From contig CM034607.1 of NCBI GenBank assembly GCA_020091685.1, positions 11,789,884-11,853,883 of the forward strand: a stretch of DNA of 64,000 bases. The letters run 5' to 3'. The position numbers and the translations under genes were made by a program. The notes beneath the pieces were generated by a model. It saw nothing but the letters and a program-made list of their open reading frames with translations, had not been told where the DNA came from and did no database searches. This DNA is from Lutjanus erythropterus (Eukaryota > Chordata > Actinopteri > Lutjaniformes > Lutjanidae). Shown here piece after piece: positions 1-11,752 of the stretch (position 1 is its first letter; each line of letters starts with the position of its first letter).

Positions 1-732
1 AATGCAGAAAATGAGAAAGAAGAGGATGGTAGGAAAGGTAGACAAGATGACAAGGGTCCTTCTGAGGCTCCTAAACTTAAAGGCAGGCTGCTGTGTGCAT
101 ACGCATTCAGCATCCTGCTAAAAGTCTTCCTGGAAGGCGGCTTCATCGCAGGCCTCTTGTTCCTCTACGATGGCTTCATCATTGCAGAAAAGTTTGAGTG
201 CCAGGGCTTCCCTTGTCCTCACACGGTGGACTGCTTTGTCTCTCGACCCACCGAAAAGACCATCTTCACCATCTACACTCAGGTGATCGCAGCCATCTCC
301 CTGCTTCTCAACTTTGTTGAGCTCCTCCACCTCCTTCAGCTCGCCATCACCCACCGGCTGGAGAAACGCTACCGCAGGGAGCTCCAGGACTACCTACCTC
401 GCACTGAGCGGATAATAGAGCGAGGGGAGACTCCAGAGCTCCAAATGGGGACAACACAGCCTTACAAAGCAGGGAGCCAAGTTGAGCTTCCCATCCAGGG
501 TGAGGCTCCATGTTACTCCAACCCCTGTGAGAGCTATGGGGATTTGGCGATAGAGGTAAACTGGGGAAGTGGGGAGGCTGCAAGTGACCTGCTTCCCAGT
601 TATGTGAACTGCATGGGGGCAATGAGGACAGCACATTCCCCTAGAGTCCTTTATAAGAAACACGCACACCACACTGAAAAAAACACTAAAGGTGTTCATA
701 AAGGGCACTCAAAGCAAAAGCAATATGTATGA
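1..732 (+). CDS. gja4: Alpha connexin, 3' part (gja4/Cx37-like), truncated by the window edge
   Basis: This gap-junction subunit would oligomerise into six-subunit hemichannels that dock between cells. The frame is open from base 1 to the TGA at 730-732, giving 243 C-terminal residues. In fragment numbering they comprise a charged cytoplasmic loop (1-29), TM3 (about 30-56), extracellular loop 2 with cysteines C67, C72 and C78 (C-x4-C-x5-C), the connexin signature SRPTEKTIF at 81-89, TM4 (about 88-112) and a tail of about 131 residues. The tail contains CESYGDL followed by NW at about 176-188 and ends in KQYV. Both features recall mammalian Cx37 (family knowledge from memory). The convergent neighbour smim12 supports gja4, as in human. 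The teleost paralogue name (Cx39.4 type) cannot be settled without the N-terminus. No intron interrupts the visible part, although the beta connexin in this window has one just before TM3. The N-terminal half and start codon lie outside the window. Confidence 0.9.
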   Translation, partial: NAENEKEEDGRKGRQDDKGPSEAPKLKGRLLCAYAFSILLKVFLEGGFIAGLLFLYDGFIIAEKFECQGFPCPHTVDCFVSRPTEKTIFTIYTQVIAAISLLLNFVELLHLLQLAITHRLEKRYRRELQDYLPRTERIIERGETPELQMGTTQPYKAGSQVELPIQGEAPCYSNPCESYGDLAIEVNWGSGEAASDLLPSYVNCMGAMRTAHSPRVLYKKHAHHTEKNTKGVHKGHSKQKQYV

Positions 733-1715
733 CACAGTCAGACAGGGTAATGTGAAAGACTTGTTTGGTTTCCGAGTCTTCCAGCTTTTTACAAATACTA
801 TCCTGCACATGACACTTGACTGTCAGGAGTGCGCGACAAGAGCTCAAATGAAGAAGAACAACGATTGCACTGTGAAGTTGATGCCTCAGAGGCAGGCAGA
901 CGCTCAAACAGATATTTACCAGATAAATTGACCCATTCAAAACAAAACATTTTCAGAGCACTCCCCAAGGCAAAGAAAATGAAACTCCACAATGAGAGAA
1001 GATGCAGTCATAAGATGCCTTCATGTTGCATTTAATGGCTTTTAGTGTTGAGTGTGACAGTGGAAAAAAAAACTCTTCGGAGGGATATTGTTGGGGAGTA
1101 TGCAGCAGAGCCACATTTAAGCATATTCCTCTGAGATTTGCACTGTAACCCCTGGAGTTCTCTGAAACCCCCTCCTCTCCCCACGCCTGTGTTCACACTG
1201 TGGAATGTACTGGTCTCTGGATCCCGCTCAGCTCCCAGGAGGATAATGGCTGCGTGGATGCAAGCATGCATGCATGCACACACACAATGTACTTTTTCCC
1301 CTTTCAACCAGCGAGTGTAGGTCGCTAGAGTTGGGGTTATGGACTGGGGAGGAGAAGTGGAGCCAAACCATGAGAATTCTGGGACTGTAAATGGCTTCTG
1401 ATCGCTTGTGACCAAAGTATTTTAGCTATGAAGAGAAAGGGGTGAAAGGAGGACCACTGCATGCTAGATTGCGAGAGCTGAATAATGGAGCAAAGACAAG
1501 CATCCAGTTTGAAAATCCAACCTTTTAGAGTGCCTGAGAGAGAACTTAAAAGATGCATTAGTGAGTGAACATTGAATGGACTGAAAGCGGTACAGAAATG
1601 TGCAAACTTAATGAAAGGAGATTACTAACTATGTGATATCTGTATTTAATGTTTAATGTTTAAAGTATTGCAAAGAAGTACAAGTGCTAATATTTATTAT
1701 TTTATGTCAAATAAA
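733..1715 (+). other. Probable 3' UTR of the gja4-like gene
   Basis: The stop codon is followed by about 980 bases without another recognisable gene. They end at the first canonical AATAAA on this strand (1710-1715), in an AT-rich stretch rich in T further on. A long 3' UTR is usual for connexin transcripts. The extent is inferred only from the signal, and an earlier cleavage site is possible. Short open frames here are not coding. Confidence 0.5.
1710..1715 (+). terminator. Candidate polyadenylation signal of the gja4-like gene
   Basis: AATAAA hexamer, the first canonical one downstream of the connexin stop codon, within AT-rich sequence. Confidence 0.45.
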
Positions 1716-1789
1716 GTTATTAAAGTATCATAAATGATTGATGACACTGCCAATGTATGATATAATGCAAATATGATCACTCAGCAAAT

Positions 1790-2698
1790 TAAAATTTACC
1801 CATCCTAAATCCTGCCCCTTTTTGCTCTGCGCTCCAATAACAGTTGAGCAAGCTAGGTACCTGGCAGAACCTTGGTCTGCTTTCTACTTTCCTGTTAACT
1901 GTATTTAGTGTTTGGCTCATTTGTGTTGAAAAGTAAACTAAATTCTGAAGATGGTTAAACAATGTTGGTGGGGGATCTATAAAAGAAAATTCTCTAGTCA
2001 CATCATAAGTTAGCTAGTTAGCTTGCTTTTTATTAACATCAGCAGAAGTAACAAGCTAGCTAACGATTGATGATGATTTGCTAGGTAGTTAGCTAGTGTT
2101 TTGCTGCATTGTTAGATGTAACTAGCTAGCTAACGATTGCTGTAAATTAGCAAATTATGTACGTAAGCTAGTTAGCTCAAGTTTCTTCTTGATTAACTAA
2201 CTCAAGATGTGACTATTTATGTTGCTTTTACAGGTCCCTCAGCAACATTTTTTTTTAATCATCCCAAAAGTGTGGTTTTCTTTTACAACTAAGACAAGCC
2301 TAGATCATAGCATATCTAAATACAAGAAGCAGGAAAGTTGACCAAGGTTCCAAAAGAGGTGGGATTTAGGAAGGGGTTTGCTGTTTTTGTTCTGTGGGCC
2401 AATAAGAGTTGAAAAAGCTTGGTAGCAGGTGAAACTTTAAATTTTCTCCCTTCGCAATATTCTTTTTCTTCCAGGCTGAGGCATGTATGACCATTACCAG
2501 CAGAGCTTACTTAACTTAACCGTCTTCAACATTTGGTTTTCTTCACGTAGATGAACCTAGCACGTAGCATATCTAAATACAGGAATAAATACAGGGGAGG
2601 AGAAAGCTGACTGAGGTTCGTATGAGTACCACGCTTGCTCAACTGTTATGAAAGCACAGAGCAAAAAGCAGTGGGAATTAGGAATGGTGAATTCTTTA
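1790..2698. mobile_element. Non-autonomous element with terminal inverted repeats of about 85 bp, TAGC-rich core
   Basis: The left end (ACCCATCCTAAATCCTGCCC, then GCTCTG and AACAGTTGAGCAAGC) reappears reverse-complemented at about 2615-2698. A further inverted half copy lies at about 2340-2420, which suggests nesting or a composite. The core (2010-2180) is rich in GCTAGCTA-type words. Motifs near 2290-2325 and 2555-2585 share an ACATAGCATATCTAAAY-like string also found at 4450-4476. A related element lies at 34976-36333. No transposase frame is present. Confidence 0.6.
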
Positions 2699-4311
2699 AA
2701 TCAATCACATGCTGCATTATTCACATAAAATATACTGCAGTTGCTATACAGACACTACATTTCACAGAAGTTGATCCCTTGTGTACATGATGGTTTTATC
2801 CCTTTTCCTCTCTGAATACAGGGATGAGATTTCAGTGTGGGGAAAATGTCTCTGAAGTGTGTATTGCTCCTGTGTCTAACCATACACTTTCCGCTATCCA
2901 AATACTGTCACAATATGGAGGCACTGAATCACTCAAGAGAAAGCGCTTTGGGAATAATAGAAAGACGGAGATGTGGAGAAGTGGATGAGTCTTACAGGGT
3001 ATCATGAGCATAACCTCCTGAGGGCAAAAAATGGAGTGAAATAACTTTGATTTAATGGCTGTTTTCAAATCTGTAGCTCTGGTTCTATGGGGAAGAAAGG
3101 CATCAATTATATGCCAGTAAAAGTTCATACAAGGTGGAAGAGCACTTTATGCTGGCTCTACTTAATATCCCCCAGGGAGTCTTGACTGTTAATGCTGTTT
3201 ACGTGGAAAGCAATTGATAAAATCCAGGACTCAGCACCTTCCACAAAGGTGGTCGCCCAGGCTCCAAATGAATGTAGCCATATGTCTTTTAAGGCCAGCA
3301 GCCACAGCTCTCTGCAATACAGCGCTCATTTCCAGCAATTTACCGAACTGTCTCCATGACGATAAGAAGTTATCTATAGCAGGAAAGGAGGGTTATGGGA
3401 AAATTATGTGAGGTAGGTTCTCATAAAACAAACAGTTTGACCTGTGCAAGTCCAAACAAACTGCAACAACAGCTGAAAAACAGAAATTAAAAAGAATTTA
3501 ACTTTTTTTAGCTGCGGTTTTATCAATGTGTTTTATGATTTAATAATATTAGGAAGACTCACTTCTGAGTCCTCGGAGTGGAATGTGCTTTTATTGTCGG
3601 CAGCCCCTCCCTGTGTCAAGGATAAATTGGCAGATATTGTTGAGAGAACAATCCAAACAGAGCCTGCTGAAGCTGCCCAGTTCAGTGTCTGCTAGCGAGA
3701 ACTTGGCTGGCATCCCTGTGCAGCCTTGTTATCTCAGTCCAGGTGGGTGGGTGCATGTGTGTGCACTTGCATGCATGTGTCAGTGTGATTTGTTCATGTG
3801 TGTGTTTTCACAAACAGCCAGGGGGTCATGGAACAGATTGCACAAGGGCGACCCACATCGGCCCTCTGCTTGCCAACCAAAGCCAGGAGCGGAACAGCGG
3901 AGCTCCCGTTTGCATTCATCTTCCTTATAGCCGATCGAGCCGGAGAACTCAACACCCTGCTCTGTTCTTTCCACAGAGTAAACTCTCACCTCCTGTTCAG
4001 TGAAGCAAATATAAACCTACACCATGAAAACAACACTGCAGGTTATTTGCTGCTCCAACAGACATTTTTTCCCTCTACAGTCAATATCTACCCAGCAGAA
4101 AAAAATTGCAGCCCTCCTATGAAGCCCCCTAACAGTGCAGATGAAAGTGGTTATTTGGCTTCATGTACCTCTGTCAGGACAACAGGACATGAGTAAAATG
4201 CTCTCCCATTCAATGGTTTGAATCACCCTTGCTGAAGAAAGGATTTGTCAAGGGTTCTTTGTAAGACTAAGCGTCCCATCAAGAACACTTTTCATCCAAA
4301 TCCCACCCATT
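2699..4311. other. Intergenic, no gene recognised
   Basis: Single-copy-looking DNA. A short TG-rich stretch lies at about 3748-3803. Open frames up to 132 codons occur (3798-4196), but they lack domains, good codon bias or splice context, and I read them as chance. Confidence 0.5.
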
Positions 4312-4608
4312 CTCACTCCTCATGCATAAACCTGCTCAATCCAAATGACCCAAACTAATGAAGGCAACAAGTACAAGTATGGCGGGCCATGACTTTGCTC
4401 TCTAGGGACAAAAAAAGATTTTGCTTCCTATATTTAAATAACAACATAGACAAGCCTGGCACATAGCATATCTAAACAAAAGAAGCAAAATCTTTTCTTC
4501 CCTAGAGAGCAAAGTCATGATCTGCCATACTCTGACTCTGGCCTGCACTTGTTGCTTTCATTAGTTTGGATCATTTGGTTTGAGTATGTTTATGCATGAG
4601 GAATGAGA
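4312..4608. repeat. Long hairpin (inverted repeat with arms of about 110 bp)
   Basis: The left arm at about 4312-4423 (CTCATGCATAAACCTGCTCAA to AAGATTTTGCTTC) is reverse-complemented at about 4484-4608 with few mismatches. A 60-base AT-rich loop separates the arms and carries the motif AGACAAGCCTGGCACATAGC. The structure fits a foldback MITE. The arms are too long and the context too repetitive for an ordinary pre-miRNA. Weak direct repeats flank it at about 4230-4275 and 4683-4730 (GAAGAA...TCAAGG..TTCTTTGTA), which suggests insertion into an older repeat. Confidence 0.75.
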
Positions 4609-4719
4609 CCATCTTCAAAATGTATTTTAATTTCAACATATACTCAACCACATAGTATGTCTACATACATTGAATCTTTTTGGAAGAAAGTGTTGTGAAG
4701 AAGTCTTTCATCAAGGTTT

Positions 4720-5058
4720 CTTTGTACTATCACATATAAGGATTCTTGTTAGAACCCCCTGAATGGGTTCTTGCTAGCACTTTTAGAAGGTGGAAAGATT
4801 CTATATAGAACCACCAGAGAAGGTTCGGGGTGAAACCATTACCCCATAGAAGTCTCACCCTCGGAACCTCTTTTTCCTTTGGGTGCAGCCTGTCACAGAC
4901 AAACTGAGGTATAACCCTTTATGTTGAGGTCTCTGAAAGGGACTTTCAGAAAACCCTTAAAAAAGATTCTACCAGGAAACAAAAATGGTTGTGCTATGGG
5001 GACCAGCTGAAGAACCCTTTATGGTTCTAGTTAGAGCCTTTTTATTTTTAAGAGTGTA
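4720..5058. mobile_element. Partial MITE with GGTTCT/AGAACC motifs and an AAGAGTGTA terminus
   Basis: It contains repeated AAGAACC/GGTTCT words, a TCTATATAGAACC palindrome at about 4800, and a right end reading TTTTTATTTTTAAGAGTGTA at 5039-5058. This resembles a common teleost DNA-transposon derivative ending in TACACTCTTAAAAATAAA. The matching left terminus was not found, so the copy is partial or decayed. Confidence 0.45.
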
Positions 5059-5387
5059 CTTATTTTTCATTTCTAGACTATTTCCCAAACTTGGGGCAAT
5101 CAAATCAAGAGGATATCCCAATAAACAGTGGACAATGGAGACATTTGTTTGTGTTAAGCTGTGCAAATAAAAACGAGTGGGAGTTATTCACTGGGAAGAC
5201 CCCAATCTGTGTGACAGGTCATCTTTAATGGTTAGACGTGCAACTTGTAGAATCAGCTGCCATTCATGACTGTGCTTCCTGACATTGTTTAAGTCACTGC
5301 TGATGCATTTCCTCGTTCTGTTGGTGAAGCCACATGCCGCTGATCACACAAAAAGAAAGGCAGGCTCTCAGTTTGGTGAATGAGTAC

Positions 5388-5435
5388 ACACACACGCACA
5401 CACATACACACACATACAAACACAGATGGACACAC
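5388..5435. repeat. CA-rich microsatellite
   Basis: Imperfect (CA)n run interrupted by CACG, CATA and CAAA units. Confidence 0.85.
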
Positions 5436-5794
5436 ACTGCTGTACACACGCTTTTAGACTGTAGTGCAAAGAGCCATTAAGTAGCCTCTGGGTTCTAGCA
5501 GGTCTCAAGAAAGGTCAACTCTCATTCCCAGAGGCAACTGTCCTTTAGGGAAGGTCTTATAGCCATGCCCCGCACCAGCCTCTGGAGGGTCTTTGAACGG
5601 TCCACCTTGCCTACGTCCCCAGACAGGCCTGTTCAAAACGGGTTGTGTGGTCACACTTCCTGCCAGCTGTACTGTCGAAAGCCCTGTGTATCTCTAGGAA
5701 GCACTATGAACAGAAAACAGAAAAGGCACTCATACACACACAAATTCAAGAAATTAGGAATGTCCAGTTCAGACAGTGACACACACAGAGACAG

Positions 5795-6060
5795 ACCTGT
5801 GTTATTATATTTGTAGAGACCCATCATTGACATTCATTCTCTAGCCCCTTATCCAGACTCTGCCCACCACAAGTGCCTAACCCTAATCCTTACCCTGAGT
5901 TTAATATATTTCTAACCCTAACCCTACAACCAAGTCTTAACCCTTAAACAGCCCATTAAACATTTTGGTCCTCACAAAGCTGGTCAGTCCCCATAAGTGT
6001 GGTGGGCTTCCAGTTTTTGGACCACATGAAAATAGTTAAACAAGCCCACACATACACACA
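5795..6060. repeat. Dispersed teleost repeat with interstitial CTAACCCTAA tract
   Basis: The stretch starts with GAGACCCATCATTGACATTC and carries CTAACCCTAA words at about 5877-5930. It continues with TTTTGGTCCTCACAAAGCTGG and ends in a CACACA run. This layout resembles a repeat common in fish genomes (recognition from memory). The telomere-like words are degenerate and embedded, so this is not a chromosome end. Confidence 0.6.
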
Positions 6061-9000
6061 CAAACAAGAGACTGGGAGGGATAAAAAACAGAAAGCTACA
6101 AGGTGAATGAGGTTATTTGCAGTTATGCAACTCTTTATTTGCATGTAATTGAAAATAATGTGTTTTGCATTGCAAAAAAACACTTTTCAGATTTAAGTGT
6201 TTATGTCATAGTGTGTGTATTTGTGAAAGGCACACAGTGTTGGCTTTGTTTCACTCAACTTACATACACACTAAACCGACACACAACTTTCTCCGTATCC
6301 ATAACAATGTCACGTCTAAGCACCCTGTCCTTAATTTGTGCATTTGTGCTGCTCAGTGAAACAACAGCAAAAGGCTTTGAGCAGTTCCTAAATTTAAACT
6401 CTGGACAGGAAGTGGGTCTGTATCTGTTTCCTGTTCCAGTATTGTTTCTCCCCAGGGATTGGTCATTCGTTGTTCACCCTGACAATGGGGGCTGCAGTGG
6501 GCATTGTTGCATTGTTTTGTCGTGGCTCCCCTGTGTTTTGTTGACCTTGTGTAATGGACGCCCCATCAAAGACCATTGAAGGATGAGGGAAATGGGCAAA
6601 GTGCCGGCTGTGCGGCTGGAGTCAATTAAGAGGGCTGGTACCACTTATAGCTCACAGAGAGTATGTGTATGTGTGTGAATGAGGTGGGATGGGGGGCTTG
6701 AATAAGCTTGTGTATGTGTATTTGTTGGTCTCTCTTAAGCTATTGGTTGTCAAGATGAATTGCAGGTAGCTTTTAGGACTTGTTGTACCACACTTGTGAT
6801 ATAAGCGAGTGGAAGGTGGGGTCTGCTTGGGTTCACATCCAGATGTTTAATTTAAAGCTGCACTAATCAATGTTTTTACATTTACAGTCTCTACAGACTT
6901 TTCCGTCTCTACAGTTCCAGCTTTATGTGTGTACTGAGAAGATGTTTGCTCCCACGCTGCCGCTGTCACCTGGAAGGAACAAGAAACAAACCACCAGTGG
7001 GGAGCCCAACACTAGCCCCCAGCCTGCTCCTGTCCCACCACTTTGCCATACTTACGCTATATCTGGACAGCTTGTCCCAGCTGTCCAGACTGTCTGTGGC
7101 TCACCTGGATGGGTATAACTTGGCCTCAATTCATAGTGCTGCTTATTGGATTAGGCTTTGATGTACTCTATAGCTTTCTTGTTGTTTTCCCAGTGCCTAT
7201 GTGTTTTTGCTGCTGACTGGTGTGTGGTAGGGCTCTGAAAACCACGTGGGCCAACGAAGCCGCACCACCAGGCCTCTCTTCTCCCTGATCCCCAGTGAAA
7301 CCATTGTCATGCTACGCCTGTAAGTACACTGATGGAGATACAAAGCCTACACCGATCAGTGACCACATGCACACCTGGTCCTCATCTGACTGAAAGCATG
7401 CGTAGCAAAGCTCCCCAGTCCTGTCGTCATCCCCCTCAGATCTCATGTCACAGTCCTCCTCCTGCTTCCTCCTTCTGTGTTCTGCTCTTTCGTCTTTTCA
7501 CTTGTTTCCTTCCCCCACCCATTGCTGCATCTTGCTGATGTCTGTGGTCAAATCAAAACCAAAACAGAATCCACTTCAATGTGAATAATCATAATTACAA
7601 ACGCAAAACACAATAAGAAAATATAAGACATAATGCATGCAACTATAAAAGGAACCCAAAATAAAACTGCAGTTCAAACAAATAAAGGCAATAACTCTTT
7701 TTGAAATAATAAAAAGACCAGCATGTATGATTTAGTGGCATATAGCAATAAGGTTGAGGATTGCAACCAGCTGAATACTGCTTGCCTCACCCTCCCCTTC
7801 CAAGCATGAGCGGTGGCCATGAGTCTTGAGAAAAAACAAAAAAGGCCCTCTCTAGAGCAAGTGTTTGGCTTGTTCATTCTGTGCTACTGTAGAAACGGGG
7901 AGTTCGACACGGCAGCGTCCGTGGACGAGGACCCAAGCCCTCTGTAGATATAAACTGCTCATTCTGGTAACAAAAGCACAACCATTCTTATTTTCAGGCA
8001 ATTATACACTTATTCTGTGAATAATTTTCCTGCCATATTCTGCCAATTGTTCCCCTTGAATCTGCACCTTTTAGACCTTTTAAGAATTAACTTCCAGATT
8101 TTGCTCTAAGAGGAAAACAATATATTGGACATTAAAGCTCACCATCTAACCCAACATATGATTGTTTTCTGATTTTTGAGTAACATCTGATGCCAGACAA
8201 ATTAAAAGGTCCAACAATATTATGCTTCCTAACTGTCGGAGAAGTTTAGTAGGCATTTTTCATTTTTTAAATGTCCACTGAGAATACAGCACCTGGAAAT
8301 GTTGATACTTTGACTTCCCATAGACCCGTTATATGTTTACATTTAGGCTTCTTGTCTATGAATATGTTTGATATACAGCAATACCTGTATTCCTGTATTC
8401 TGTGTGTGTGTGTTTGGTTGTTCAGTGGAGGATGCGGTGCCCCTCCAGCAGGCAGACAGCTCTATTGTTTCAACTGCAGAGTGAACACCATGTCCGGCCC
8501 TGTCCACTCAGGATGTTGAATTGTACCTCCTTAAAAAAAAAAAGGAACAACCAGCATCACCCACACCCATTACCCCTATCATCCAGCAAAACAATAGAGC
8601 ACCTCCGAACATCCCCCTCCTTTCCCAAGAGTTTCAGCGCTCGGTTCCCACAGTACTGTCCAGTTTTGAGGCTCGGGCCATTGTTAAGACGGCTGACCAG
8701 TCCTCTGATTGTTCCCAGGAGAACACACACACCTTTCACACACCTCAACACAGTTCTTTTTAACTCTTCCTCCCAGTATAATTTAGGCTCTCCATCCTCA
8801 GTAGTTTCACATGGAAACTTCCACCAGCTTGAAGTAATTGCCACTCTGAACATGCACAGCAAAGATCAGCGGAGTGGAGCGGGTCATTCCACTGATAGTA
8901 AACTAAAGAGGGGAGAACAAGCTGATGGCTGCCGATAGCACAGCAGTCACCACTCTGGTGCCAATGTAAATCTGGGCCTCATAATCTTTCCCCATTTCAC

Positions 9001-9289
9001 TAACTGGCGGGGTAACGTAGCAGAACCTATCCTGGCACACTGGAAAGGTTATCGCCCATTAAGAGAGCTCCTGGGGCGCGGGAGAGATGGACCTTTCTGT
9101 TTCATTATTTAACACAGGAAAGGCCGCGGGACTGGAGTAAAAGTGTCAACAAAATAATTATTAGCATTCTCTCACTGGTGGACTCAAGGGAGGGGCATTG
9201 GGGACAATGCGAGTGGCGAGTGGACCCATGTTTGAGCCGATGATATATTAAACATTATATATTGCCCTCCAGAGAAGCCTAGTGTCCAA
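6061..9289. other. Intergenic, no gene recognised
   Basis: No coding exon was recognised. There are short TG runs at 6661-6680 and 8401-8412. Two less AT-rich stretches (about 6440-6640 and 8620-9260) look unlike the surrounding repeats and could be conserved non-coding DNA, but that needs alignment to other fish. A 90-codon frame at about 6307-6579 starts like a signal peptide but has no recognisable family and no splice context. Confidence 0.45.
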
Positions 9290-9292
9290 GAC

Positions 9293-9553
9293 AACATGAT
9301 GAAGTGTCCTTCCAGGGGAGGGAACGTGAAGTGCCCTTAAGAGTGCCCTTCCAGTGGAAAAAACGTGATAAAGTGCCAGTAAGAGTGCCCTTCTAGTAGA
9401 GAAAAAGTGAAGTGCCCTCTAGAATGTCCTTCCTCTGAACAAAATGTGATAAAGTGCCCTCAAGAGTGCCCTTTCAGTGGAGAAAATATGATAAAGTGCC
9501 TCAAGCGTGTCCTTCCTGTGGATAAAATCTGATATTGCTTCCTCTAGAATGTC
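9293..9553. repeat. Minisatellite, period about 42 bp, about six units
   Basis: Tandem units have the consensus AAGTGCCCTCAAGAGTGCCC followed by TTCCAGTGGAGAAAAYGTGAT. The units begin near 9301, 9328, 9370, 9409, 9451 and 9493, with substitutions and small indels. The last unit is followed by a partial CTCTAGAATGTCC. The divergence between units suggests an old array. Confidence 0.8.
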
Positions 9554-10504
9554 CCGATGTCTCAGACAACCACCTGTGACGGGTTTGAAAAGCTTCGCCA
9601 AGTTTTCTCATTTAGTTGTGCTTTACAACACCAATAACTTCTCCGTCTTCAATCAGTTCTTTTTAAAGTCTTTTGGTGGTCTTCCTGACCACATCACTGT
9701 TCTTGTTTTAATAATGAGGATAATAAAGATCTTCTTGATTCAATATGTGGAAACTTTTCCTTCCTTCTTCCTGCACAAGCAGGGCAAATGTCAAGTCTGG
9801 TAAAGGCAACATCACTTAAGTGCTCATGCTGAGCACCAGTCTCCTTACATATTCTCTCAGCACTAGCCTATATTATTTCTTATAACAATAATAATAATAA
9901 TAGCATATGTTGAAATCACTGCTTACTGTGCATTGCTTTTGTTGGACTACTATAAATCTGTGATGGGCTGTGAGATAAAGAGAGGCAAGCTGCCCTTAAA
10001 CGGATGAAGTTAATTTTAGCCTCATGTTGTTCTGCGGGTGTCTGTATCAGAGGGAATGTTTTCTCATGACTCCCTTTAGAGTATGTTGTACACGTAGCTC
10101 TTTAGTGATAAGATGCATATCAAAATTAACAGCATCTGTTTCCAAAAGCAGAAATAAGAGAGCTATACATAAACTTCATCAGCCACCACAGCAATGCCAG
10201 CTTTCATCATCTTGCTTGTCCAATAGCAGCTTCATCAAAGCTGATTGCACGTCAGATTTAGCTGTGATAGGCCCTGTTCTCCAAATGTAGTTTAACTAAT
10301 TCAGGCTTTCATGCTGTTATCAGACTAAAATGATCCATCCAGCTAATTTGATTCTTTAAATGCACCTTATATAAAACAGCATGCTCTTATTTTGAAATAA
10401 AGCCAACATGAGTAGAACTGAGTGGAGTGCTGCTGTGGTTAGTGTGCTGTGTAGCCTCCCAGCATGCACTAGGGCAGTAGATTGATGGACAAAGTTGTTA
10501 TCTG
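9554..10504. other. Intergenic, no gene recognised
   Basis: AT-rich DNA with a short (AAT)n run at about 9887-9903. No exon, RNA gene or clear repeat boundary was recognised. Confidence 0.5.
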
Positions 10505-10690
10505 ATGTGTTCTTGCGCGGTTACTGTAAGTGTTTGAAAGTATCTACTCATACTCAAGAACAATTTTAAAGTTACTTCTACTTGAGTATTTCCATTTTAT
10601 GCTACTTTATACTTTCATTCCGCTACATTTCAGAGGGATTATTGTACTTTCTACTCCACTACATTTATCTGACAGCTTTAGTCATTAGTT
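10505..10690. mobile_element. Fragment of an ACTTGAGTA-type repeat
   Basis: It contains CTACTTGAGTATTTCCATTT, CTACTTTATACTTTCATTCC and CTCCACTACATTTATCTGAC. These words are shared with the copies at 15463-16445, 19905-20087, 27960-28320 and 56344-56772. Neither terminus is intact. Confidence 0.6.
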
Positions 10691-10694
10691 ACTT

Positions 10695-10870
10695 TTAAAG
10701 GGACAGTCCACCCCAAAATCAAATGTCCACACATATTTTTCCTCTAACACGTCATGCTTTTTTCTATCCATCTAGATAGTTTTGGTGTCAGTTGCAGAGT
10801 TTGGAAGATATCAGCTATAGAGATGTCCGCCTTCTCTCGAATATAATGGAAATAGTTAGCACTTAGCTAC
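10695..10870. mobile_element. Partial repeat beginning TTAAAGGGACAGTCCACCCC
   Basis: The start TTAAAGGGACAGTCCACCCC, followed by TAGATAGTTTTGGTGTCAGT and TGTCCGCCTTCTCTCGAATA, resembles an abundant short non-autonomous DNA element of percomorph fish (recognition from memory). The right end is unclear, and bases 10870-11400 may include more of it. Confidence 0.5.
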
Positions 10871-11752
10871 TTACAACTTCTCATCTAAAACCATCATACC
10901 TTCATTAAAAGGAATCATTTGTATGTAAAACTGACTTCTTGTATGGGCGTATGGTTCAGCCAGACAACAGCTACATTTTAAACCAGCTTTTAACAACTGA
11001 AAAATACTCACTTCTCAAATGGATTTGGTCTTTTATCATTTTTTCGCCAGGGGTAGAACACAAATCTGTCCACAGGTCAAATTCCAAAAGGTGAACAAGT
11101 TGCCGGTTTCCTCATTTATCACAACTTTGTCTGCCGTGTTCCCTCTAAAATAATTTCCTTCTTGGAGCTGAATGAGCAGAGTCATTACTTCCTTCCTCTG
11201 ACTTTGATGTTCCTTTCTTGTCCTTGGCAGCAGCATTGTTTCATAATCAAGTGAGATCAGATATTTGTTTGGACTTGAATGTGAAACAATACTGCTGAAA
11301 CACAAGTGAAACTTTTGTTTGTGAGAAAAAAACAGTGAAAGGAGCTGGTGATACAAAAATTCTCTAAGATGATTCCAGAAGGAAGGTGCCAACATTATCT
11401 GAAATTTCTTTATTTGTCATATTTTGCAGCAACACAGATAATTAAAACTTATAGTGTGCAAACAATCCAGTCTTTCTAAAATGAAAGTATTGTGTAGGTG
11501 TTTTAAACAATGTGACTAAGGAGCTTAAACTTCCTGAGAGACCTCCCACACTCTTGGATTATTTTGTCACATACCATCAAAGGTTATATGAGATAAAAAA
11601 GAACGACAACAAAGACCCGTCTGTCTTCCTCCGCTTTCATGTTCTCGACGAGACGTCCTTTCTTAACATACAGAAAAGATTAAAAGGAGTGACAGGCTCA
11701 CAACATTCTTATGCAAGAAATGACAAACAAGTGGCTTTCATATAACACTTGT

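Noticed and set aside
157-732. ATG at 157 as the start of a 191-residue protein
   Set aside because: The frame is open upstream to base 1 and encodes connexin TM3. The ATG is an internal methionine-free reading artefact of ORF calling, not a start.
4312-4608. Pre-microRNA
   Set aside because: Arms of about 110 bp with a 60-base repeat-derived loop are much longer than animal pre-miRNAs. A foldback element fits better.
5877-5945. Telomere
   Set aside because: Degenerate TAACCC words within a dispersed repeat, with single-copy-like DNA on both sides.
6307-6579. Signal-peptide-like frame MSRLSTLSLICAFVLLS...
   Set aside because: One hydrophobic start, then no recognisable domain, no splice sites and no conserved cysteine pattern. 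Chance is likely.
11512-11745. 77-codon frame with MTKELKLPERPPTLLDYF
   Set aside because: It looks more protein-like than average but has no family, and it lies directly beside a MITE in repeat-rich DNA.
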